NCBI GenBank assembly: GCA_031002005.1
Contig: CM061920.1
Coordinates: 108,559,447 to 108,623,446, forward strand
Direction of reading: 5' to 3'
Length of the DNA: 64,000 nucleotides
From: Vandiemenella viatica
Lineage: Eukaryota; Arthropoda; Insecta; Orthoptera; Morabidae
Each line of letters begins with the position of its first letter. Position 1 is the stretch's first letter. Positions 55,500-64,000 of this stretch are shown here, one piece after another. A program made the translations under genes and the position numbers. Below the pieces are notes generated by a model. That model did not search any database and was not told the DNA's origin. It saw only the letters and a list, made by a program, of their open reading frames with translations.

Positions 55500-58450
55500 A
55501 TCCTTTTGTTGGTAGCTATTATGAATGAACTACATAAGAAACAAAGGCTGATGGCCAACCTCTACGACCACAGAAGTTTTGACTTGTGATGATATTTATT
55601 GCTGGGCGTACTTATATGAAAAGTTTGGTCGGGTTAAGACTGGTAGGTAATATTAGTTACTCTGAAGTACTTTGGTTTCGTGGCACTTATTGCCCTGTCA
55701 TAGTGTAACTTTGGCTATTGGGTCGTTCATTAAGTAATTGATCTAAGGGCTTCCTTAACATTATTGTTTTTTTATGCTCTAGTTAAGAGGCAGGCTCTTA
55801 TGTTCTGAGAAAAAGATCAAACAACTGCTTGTGCTGCGTTTTTACGCAGTATGTGCAAAGGGCGTAGCTGCACCAGTCTCCTCCATCTCAGTGCCTCTAT
55901 ATTTTGTGACTTCAAGAAATACACACTGATAAATTCGTGTTCACTTCTTCTGTCACATGGAATGAAGTTTCCTTCGACGGGCTACGTAGAGACTACGACA
56001 ACCATTTTCTCACTGCCGTCTTCGTTTTAGCTGTCTTTCCCTGTGTTGTATCCAACGGCCGACGTCATTCTGAACCGAGGTCTTACTGCTAAAACTTCCA
56101 AATCCCATAGCATTTCACTCAGTAAAGTACCGGAGTGCGTATTAGCTCAAGCAGCAAAGTTTAATTCTACTCTCAACTCACGGACTCGCTGCAGTCTGAA
56201 AACGCTGCAACTCAGCTCGTCTGAAACTTCAGTTAAGCCGTGTTGGTCGCTACCGGCCGCAGTGTGCCGGTACTAAAATCACACAAGCACTTTGGATGTG
56301 TTCTCAGCTAAGTTTCACAATAGTCTTAGATGAATGTACGTGTAAAATGTTACGAAATGATCTTTCGAAATTGAGTTATTCTATTTATGGAATTAAAACA
56401 AACTGAATAAACTATGATTCATGATTTTACATCTTTAAAAAATTGATCTTTAACTGATGGCATAATTTTTTTGTTCACTAATTAGACATAAACCAATTGG
56501 ATAAATAAATTTTTAAAGTATGTTCTTGGTAACTGAGATATTATATTAGAAATGGGAAATTGAAAAACTTATTTTGCCACGACATTACATTATCTGTTAC
56601 GTGTCGCAGCTTTCACATAATTGTTTGTTTTTGTTTATGAAGAAAATTGTATGAATATTTTAAAAATTAGAGAAATCAGTATTTTCTGTGAGCCATTTTC
56701 TAGTGGAGCCGCTACGATGCATTAAACGCTAACATTTAGGCCTTCGTGCACTCGATTTCATTGAACCGACAATAATCATTAAACATTTGTCACAGTTATT
56801 TAAGTTATGGCAACTATGTTATTTCTACCAAACATCATGTGGCGACATTGGAAACCAAGGGGACACATTTGATAGCCTCTGCCAAGCACTAACTGCGAAT
56901 GGCCTTAATGATCACTAGTGGCCTATACAGCAAAATCTGTTCGGTCGGTGGAATTTGTAAGTATTAGAACATCCTAGTGCAGAAGAAAAATCTTAAATGT
57001 TAAATGTTTTTTAATTTGACCGGCTGCCGAGGAAAACTAAAAACAGTTATGAAACTGAGCAACGTATCAAAAAATTTTCATAGCCTTCCACATTGAAATA
57101 ATCATCAAATATGACAGTGTAATGATGGCAAGGATGGAATTATATCACTATTTCATGATTATATCCTTAAAATTATGTACAAGGATACGTTTACATGGAT
57201 AGTTGAGCACAAGTGGTGCCATTTTTGAGAATAATGTATACAAATAAAACGCTTAACTTGGTCATTGAGTAGCCTTGTCCATCACGCCGTGACGTCACGC
57301 TTCCTGCCTTCTTTGCCGAACTAGCTACGGCCAGAGATGTTAATAGAGGTTATGTGCGTTAGATATAAGCGTTCTATTTAGTTAAGCATCCGCGAAGAAA
57401 TTAATTGCCAAAACATATAAATTGAAGTAGATATTTCGTTTAATTTAACATATTAATTATTAGTTGTTTTTATTTATTTATGTTCGTTCGATGAAAATGT
57501 TTTCGTTGAATTATTTGATGAAGAAACAAAACATAAAAGTTTTAATTTTCTGTCAGCAATGTTAGCGGAAGTTTTGATTAGACTGTTATTTAGCCTAGGT
57601 CAGAATTACAACTAGCATGTTACGTTACAGTTACGTTAAAATAGAATAAAAAATGTTTTCTTGAACGACCTGACACTGAATTCATTATGTCGTTTGAATT
57701 ATAGTATTTCCAAATTGATCACGATTTATGCGACCTACCCCACAATTAAAATTAATATTACATAGCATAACGTAAGCTGTTAACATTTACTTTTAATTTC
57801 TTTTGCTTTCACTGACATCATGTTTCTGAGGTAATTATTTCCGCTGCATGTAACTGTGTCAACCGTTCAAACGTTATAATGTCGATCTGAACCACCAATA
57901 ACAGTAAAGAAAGATGTAAGAACCCGTGACGATTTTATGTCAAGTTTATATCGTGATGCATGATGCCGCTATCATGCGGTACAGTAAATGGATTAATTTG
58001 CGAATGATTAAAGTTTTAATTTTCTAGCGGCAATATTGGCATAGTTTGTGAAAAGGTTGAAAAGATTTTTTTAAAAAAAATTGTTAACATTTATTTAGTC
58101 ACGATCAAAAGAATAAATCTGAAAATTAAAAGTGCCTTAAGATTTCTTTGTCAAAAATAAATTCTTTGGTTCCTGGTACCTGAATAAATACGGTCGAAGA
58201 AGAACTGCTATTTTGTCAGAAAATGGCCGTTCGATGCTTACAAATTTTTCGTTTTTGTTCAATGGCTGTGTGTGACGTTTATAAAAGATGATGCATTTGA
58301 TTGGAGAATGAACTTAAAAACGTAAAATCATGTTATTCCAGGAAAACTATATCTACAGCGCTATTATTGATGCAGTCCCTTGGTAGAGATAAGCCAAACG
58401 TTGTGTACCTATCTGTATGTGATGGTTTACTACTTACATTCGTCTTGTGC
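55500..58450. other. Presumed intron remainder; no element recognised
   Basis: AT-rich. A 35-40-bp word, AAAGTTTTAATTTTCT followed by a GCAAT-x-TTAGC-like string, occurs twice (about 57538 and 58010). The frame at 56043-56276 has no domain. Confidence 0.4.
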
Positions 58451-58456
58451 TCGCAG

Positions 58457-58597
58457 GCTAGAGCTTTGCACGGCTTGTCGCTTGAGCAGATGAACGAGAA
58501 GTGGAAGTCCATGTTCATCAGCTGGCTCTACACTCCCGAGGAAGTTCCCAAGCAGCTGGGTGAACGAGTAGATGACGAGTACTTCTATCATACAGAG
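58457..58597 (+). CDS. Host-gene exon candidate, 47 codons, unidentified protein
   Basis: CTTGTGCTCGCAG (acceptor) precedes 58457 and GTGAGA (donor) starts at 58598. The 141 bp are exactly 47 codons in phase 0 at both ends: ARALHGLSLEQMNEKWKSMF, ISWLYTPEEVPKQLGERVDD, EYFYHTE. Codon usage is GC-rich compared with the flanks. The sequence has the balanced, helical look of a conserved cytosolic domain (LEQMNEKWKSMFISWLYTPE). The previous candidate (52650-52863) ends in phase 0, so the join reads ...HFIQEY-ARALHG.... I do not recognise the family. The translation upstream of 58457 in the same frame is intronic. Confidence 0.6.
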
Positions 58598-58599
58598 GT

Positions 58600-59505
58600 G
58601 AGAAGCGTCAAAGATGGCAATCTACGTTGGGATTTAACCAGTGAATTCTACCCTTGGTGACTCTACCTGCTACATCAATTTTATTTCTGACGTAGTAGCC
58701 TTCGCACTTTCGAAATTTTGTAAAGATTTATTTCGAGTATAACTCGAAATAAATCAAAAGATTTTAAAAAAAATGTAAGAATTCAGTATCCACTTTTATT
58801 GTTACTTGACAAATTGCTTCTAGTTACGTTGAAGCTTAAACGTTCAATCTATTTTATTGCTTCTGAAAACTATACAATTATAAATTTTCTGTACAAAGTT
58901 TGTCATATCTTGTCAAATTAGGTGTTTGCAAAAAAAGTTCCATGTTTAAACTTTCCTTTTAAATTCCAATGAAAACTAATTTGGAAATTTTAAGGAGTAA
59001 TGGATAGTGAAGTGCGGAAAGTTCTAGTACAAATCCGTCGTTAGTGCTCCGTTTTCACTGAAATTGCATATTCGCATACTCACTGAGTTTATTAAAACAC
59101 TAATAACAAAAACTGAATGTTTTGGTGTGAAACATCTTTACTTTCATAATTTCACACTATGTTCTCAGATGAATTATAGGCGATGAAAATAGTCTCAATC
59201 GATTTTCTCCATCAAAAATGTCATAGTCGAATTCAGAAATGCTAATGTCCAGCACAGAAGTCGTTCGCGCCTACATGACAACTCGCTTTCATTGTGTCGT
59301 TGCTGAGCGGTAACAAAACAGCTGAAAATGAATTAACTTCGTTACGGCCTTACGCTTTCTTTCAAGACTATTCCTTGTTGTAATTTTATTCAGTACTTTG
59401 ATAGATGTCATGTATCATCATTAATGATTTGAAACAGGTATCATCCATTAATTCAAAACTGCCGGAGCGTCGCGCTGACCCTGTCACATCCATTCTTGTG
59501 CCAAT
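58600..59505. other. No further exon found; a perfect short hairpin lies here
   Basis: No additional exon with both splice sites was found. A perfect 14-bp inverted repeat with a 3-bp loop lies at 58725-58755. The rest is AT-rich. Confidence 0.45.
58725..58755. repeat. Perfect 14-bp hairpin
   Basis: GATTTATTTCGAGT and ACTCGAAATAAATC are exact reverse complements around ATA. It lies 128 bp after the exon candidate, in the presumed intron. Confidence 0.85.
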
Positions 59506-59509
59506 GGTT

Positions 59510-59598
59510 GAAATGGGATTGCGGAGCTCTACCTCAGCGAAACTTACGGGGAGTGGCAGGAGCTGCAGGAACCCAGTGACCTTCACCTTTACCTTAGG
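59510..59598 (+). repeat. Repeat-E
   Basis: GAAATGGGATTGCGGAGCTC, TACCTCAGCGAAACTTACGG, GGAGCTGCAGGAACCCAGTG and CCTTCACCTTTACCTTA share words and order with 41365-41437. It abuts a LINE-J 3' end. Confidence 0.6.
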
Positions 59599-59805
59599 TA
59601 AGGGAGTCAGGGACTGTAACAAATTACAAAGGGAAATATGGAAATTTTACCAAAACCACTGACGGTATTAAACAGGAGTGTAAAGTTGCTATTCGTAAAG
59701 AGCTGGTGAAGGTGCTGAAAAATCATGACATGGAATGATGGGTTTGCAGGGACATTACCACCGGAGCGTGTGTGGTCCATCGCAATTAGAATTAAATTAA
59801 CTGAT
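59590..59805 (+). mobile_element. LINE-J 3'-end fragment
   Basis: GGTAAGGGAGTCAGGGACTG (codons for the GKGVRD stretch), followed by degraded C-terminal codons and the tail CATTACCACCGGAGCGTGTG with ATCGCAATTAGAATTAAAT. It is the shortest LINE-J copy. Confidence 0.8.
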
Positions 59806-59809
59806 TATT

Positions 59810-60985
59810 ATTCTGTTACAAGAAATACGTTATCGCTAAACAAGAAAAGTCTTGTACAGTAGAAGCAGCACTGTGAATAACGTGGGAATGAGTAATAGTA
59901 AATATTAATATAATTCCAGTGGAATCCGTCTTAGATATTCGCCTACTTCCAGTGGTATGAGACACCACATATTTTTTTCATATGTAATAGTACGAACAGT
60001 TAATTCGAATGAAATAATTCTTCTCATACAATAACATCTGCAGAATTTAATTACCATTTTAGAATATAAATTTCAAAAAATAGAAAATTAGTTCATCTAT
60101 TCCACTTTTGGTTTCTTTGATATGGTGACACTTACTGTATGTTAGTTATGTGTTAGGAGAGTAGGTTAGCAACGAAAGGGTCTCCATCTGGGAACTATGT
60201 TACTTGCCTTCCGGCTGATAAGTGTTTTGTATAAAGAATGGTGGCTTTCCCAGTGTATAATTTGTATTTAAAAAATTCCGAAAGCTTCCTCTAGCGAAGC
60301 GCGTCATTGATGTAGCGTTTCGAAATCGCTCTCCAACTTCCAGCTCTCCCCTCGTTGGAGACCCGAGAATTTTTAATACAAGTGTTACTAAAGTGGAGAT
60401 TTAGGATAGACACATCAATCTATTATATCAACACGGAAAAAATTAATTGATACCGCCGATACGTGTTGATCGTGATCTGAAAGTAGATGAGCACTTCAAT
60501 GCGAACGACGTATGCCAGAACATTTAACGTACTGAAATTAAATGTCCACCTTTCACATTTTCGAAAGTATATCTGTTATATCTTAGACCGCTCATCATTA
60601 TCATGATCAGAAGGCTCTGTTTCCAATAAAGAATCTTAAGTAAATTAAATTAAATAATCAAAAATACATAAAATAAGTCCTTCATTGGTGAATAGAACTC
60701 CTACCATCTTGACCGCAGTGCTACGTTCTAATGATTGAGCCAGGAGGACCAACTTAATAAACCAAATCTTATTCAGTTTTTGACGAAAAATCAATTTTTA
60801 GTAATAATTTTGTTTATCTTTTTGCTACTTTTGAAATTCCATGCGGTAAAAATACATTACATCTGCCCAAACACACTGATTTTTATATCTTTCATCGTTT
60901 CGCAATATTAGTTTCTCACTTTTTCACAAATACATGTCTGAGGTACACGTGCAAGATTTTAAAAACCATAATTAACTTTTGAAGA
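59810..60985. other. No gene seen
   Basis: AT-rich; no supported frame, SINE or terminal repeat. Confidence 0.4.
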
Positions 60986-61028
60986 ATAGGATCTCCGGGT
61001 GGGGACTGCTCAGGGAGGAGTCATCAGA

Positions 61029-63866
61029 ATGGATAAAAACATTCTACGACTCGGAGCGTGGAATATTAGAAGTCTGAATAGGGCAGGTAGGCTTGAAAAT
61101 CTAGAAAGGGAGATGGAACACCTTAAGTTAGATGTTGATGGGATTAGTGGGACTAAATGGAAGGACGCACAGGATTTCTGGTCCGGGGAACACAGGATAA
61201 TTAGCACACAAGCTGTCAATGGAGTCACTGGTTTAGGATTTGTAATGAACAAGAAAGTAGGGAAACGGGTGAGTTATTATGAACAGTTTAGTGATGAGGT
61301 TAGAAACTAAGCCCATCCCAACCACATTAGTATAAGTGTATATGCCAACGTCACAGGAAGATGATGAAGAAATAGAAAAAATATACGCTTAAATTGAAGA
61401 ATTAATCCAATATGTGAAGGGGGAAGAAAATCTAATAATCATGGGTGATTGGAATGCAATAGTGGGAGAACGAAAAGAGGGGAATACTCTAGGAAGTTTT
61501 GCTCTAGGCGAAACAAATGAGCGAGGAAGCAGGTTGCTAGAATTTTGTGAAAGATATAAGCTAATAGTGGCAAACACACTGTTTAAGAACCATGCAAGAA
61601 GAATATACACCTAGAAACGTCCTGGAGATACAGGCAGGTATCAGTTAAATTATATCATGATCAAACAGAGATTCAGGAATCAAGTTCTAGACTGTAAAGC
61701 GTACCCAGGAGCAGACATAGACTCTGACCATAATTTGATAATAATGAAGTGCAGGCTGAAAATTAAGAGAATAAGGAAGCAGCATAAGCAGAACAGACTG
61801 GAAATGAATAAACTGAAACAATCTAGCACAAGAGAAAAATTTGCAGAAATGGTAGACCTAGGTTTAAGAATTAACTGTGAAAGGAGCTCAACCGAGGACG
61901 AATGGAATGCATTAAATACCGAAATAATGAAAGCTGGTAAAGAAACATTAGGCTTTAGGGAACAAGCTGCATGAAAACCTTGGAGCACACGAGAAATTTT
62001 GGAGCTGATGGATCAGAGGAGAAGGTACAAAAATGCTCAGGATGAAGAAGGAAGAGAGCAGTACAGGCAATTTAGAAATCATATAAATAGGAAATGCAAA
62101 ATAGCAAAAGAAAAATGGCTGCAAGAAAAGTGTGAATAAATAGAAAAGGAAATGATCGTAGGAAAAGTAGATGTGGCATATGGAAAGATCAAACAGAATT
62201 TTGGAGAAATGAAGAAAAGAGGTATGAACAGCTGCCGATGGGAAACCTCTTTTAAGCTCAGAAGATAGAGCTAACCGATGGAAGGAATACATCGAGAAAC
62301 TGTATGTTGGGGATGACTTGAACAATAGTGTAATTGAAAAGGAAGACGATGTCAACAATGATGACTTAGGAGATCCTGTTTAGAGGACAGAATTTAATAA
62401 CGCTCTGAATGACTTGAAGCAAATAAGGCAGTTGAAATTGATGAGATCCCTGCAGAACTTCTTAAATCCCTAGGAGTAGAAGGGTTCGAAAGATTATTCA
62501 AACTGATATCAAAAAGTTATGAAACAGGAGAAATTCCAAATGATTTTAATAAAAATATCATCTTCACACTTCCAAAGAAAGCACAAGCACAAGAGTTATC
62601 GCACCATTAGTCTAACATCACATGCTTCAAAATTACTTACCAGAATAATATACAGAAGGATGGAAAGGGTAGTAGAAGAGATAGTAGGTGAAGATCAGTT
62701 TGGGATTAGGAAAAATCGCGGTACAAGGGAAGCAATTCTGTCTTTAAGATTAATACTTGAAGGGCGGATCAAGAAAAACAAAGATACTTTCATGGCATTT
62801 GTTGATTTAGAAAAAGCTTTTGATAATGTTAGGTGGGACAAGATGTTCAAAATTTTGAAGAAGTCAGGTCTAAGGTATCGAGATAGAAGAATACTCAATA
62901 AACTATATAAGAATCAAGTGGATATAATAAAAGTAGAGAATCACGAGAGACATGCATCAGTTAAAAAGGGTGTGAGACCAGGTTGTAGTCTATCCCCGTT
63001 AATATTCAACTTGTATGTAGAAGAAGCAATGAAGAAAGACAAAGAAAAATTTCCATGTGGCATAAGTTTTAAGGGAGAAAAAATCAGTATGCTACGATTT
63101 GCTGATGACATTGTCTTGTTAGCAGAGAGGGCTGAGGATATTGAGAAGTTACTGAATGGCATGAACAAAATACTGAAGGAAGATTTTGGGCTGAATATAA
63201 ATCAAAGCAAGATAAAAGTGATGAAATGTAGCAGAAATGATACCAACACTACTAGATTAAATATGAAAATAGGATCGGATGCAATAGGAGAAGTAAGTGA
63301 GTTCTGTTACTTGGGAAGCAAAATTACTACCGATGGCCGAAGCAGGAATGATGTTAAAAGCAGAATAGCACTAGCAAAAAGAGCCTTCATGAAAAAGAGA
63401 AACCTTTTAGTTTCAAATATTGATCTACGAATAAGAAATAACTTTTCAAAAATTCTATGTGTGGAGCACATCACTTTACGGTTGCGAAACATGGACTTTA
63501 GGAATACCGGAAATAAAGAAAATTGAAGCATTTGAAATGTGGTGCTACAGAAGAATGTTGAAAATTAGGTGGACAGACAAAGTAAGAAATGAACGAGTTT
63601 TGGAAATGATGGGTGAGAGAAGAAGTTTATGGAAGAAGCTTACAGAAAGACGAGACAGGCAGGTAGGTCATATTTTGAGACATGCTGGATTGGTTAATTT
63701 GTTATTGGAGGGAACAGTCGAAGGTAAGAACTGTAGAGGAAGACAGAGATCAGAATATATGATGCAGATAATTGAGGACGTGGGTTGTAAGGGGTATGTA
63801 GAAATGAAGAGGTTAGCACAGGATAGGAAGGGATGGAGGATTGCATCAAAGCAGTCGAAAAACTGA
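61029..63866 (+). pseudogene. RTE-like endonuclease/reverse transcriptase, broken
   Basis: ATG at 61029 begins MDKNILRLGAWNIRSLNRAG, an APE start (the N of AWNIRS is the usual metal-site neighbour). IIMGDWNAIVG (about 61438) and SDHNLIIMKC (about 61724) are the middle and last endonuclease motifs. The RT shows YRTISLTSHASKLLTRII, FVDLEKAFDNVRWDKMF, VRPGCSLSPLIFNLY (P replaces the usual Q of RQG) and LRFADDIVLLAE. The end has YLGSKITTDGRS, LYGCETWTL and FEMWCYRRMLKIRWTD. Breaks: stop after EVRN (61308-61310), TAA near 61391, TAG at 61612-61614 where W is expected, TGA at 61972-61974, stops near 62137-62148, and frame changes near 62370, 62595 and 63470. Dead as a single protein. Confidence 0.85.
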
Positions 63867-63871
63867 CGACT

Positions 63872-63873
<2 letters not shown>

Positions 63874-63925
<52 letters not shown>
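63874..63925 (+). repeat. Poly(A) tail of LINE-R
   Basis: Fifty-two consecutive A follow GACGACTGC, directly after the last coding frame (stop at 63864-63866). Confidence 0.95.
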
Positions 63926-63928
<3 letters not shown>

Positions 63929-64000
63929 TTCGTGTATCACAACGGATATATCTCTCAGGCTAAACACAATGGTACCCAGAACGAAAGTCTAGACCACCGC

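Larger units (their letters stand above)
60990..63925 (+). mobile_element. LINE-R, nearly full-length RTE-like non-LTR retrotransposon with A52 tail
   Basis: Order: apurinic-type endonuclease (61029-61740), linker (61740-62480), reverse transcriptase (about 62500-63300), C-terminal region (63300-63866), short 3' end, then 52 A (63874-63925). The 5' end is unclear: GATCTCCGGGTGGGGACTGC near 60990 looks like the start or a GC-rich 5' UTR. No target duplication was identified. A decayed second copy lies at 20590-21470. Confidence 0.85.

Noticed and set aside
1..64000. CRISPR array, operon, riboswitch or phage
   Set aside because: No regularly spaced direct repeats, no tightly packed genes and no bacterial signals; the window is eukaryotic.

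Overview
The window looks like nuclear DNA of an insect with a large, repeat-rich genome. My best guess is a polyneopteran (grasshopper, cockroach or stick-insect type), because of tRNA-headed SINEs of the kind I associate with such genomes, Jockey/CR1-like and RTE-like LINEs, and an AT-rich background with intron-sized gaps. No bacterial features, rRNA or genuine tRNA genes were found. All assignments were made by eye.

Almost everything recognisable is transposon-derived, much of it nested. 0-10 kb: a PIF/Harbinger-like element (948-2951, TTA duplications) carrying a decayed Jockey/CR1-like LINE ('LINE-J'); a pair of exon-like duplicated segments (2954-3405); an L1/Tx1-like fragment; a long LINE-J copy with a SINE inside (5190-7670); and a deleted RTE-like fragment. 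10-24 kb: a hairpin repeat, a hAT-like element (10445-11375) with a perfect 8-bp duplication inside a SINE, more SINEs, a 3' LINE-J fragment, and a decayed RTE-like LINE. 24-34 kb: a small GC-rich stretch, a 1.84-kb near-perfect palindrome with Transib/RAG-type ends (27807-29644) inserted in a SINE, and a LINE-J copy broken by two hAT-type MITEs, a SINE and an unassigned 1.3-kb insert. 34-52 kb: a third hAT MITE, scattered SINE and LINE pieces, and two copies of a palindromic MITE-like family. 52-60 kb: two exon-like ORFs on the + strand (52650-52863 and 58457-58597) whose splice phases fit each other, bracketing a Tc1-like transposon with an uninterrupted transposase (54067-55493). 61-64 kb: a nearly full-length but coding-dead RTE-like LINE ending in 52 A residues.

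Only the two exon-like ORFs look like a host gene, and I could not name it. The only uninterrupted, full-length mobile-element gene is the Tc1-like transposase. The most unusual object is the palindrome: both tips carry CACAGTG, a 23-bp spacer and an ACAAAA-type nonamer, the layout of a vertebrate 23-RSS, and a 5-bp target duplication flanks it.
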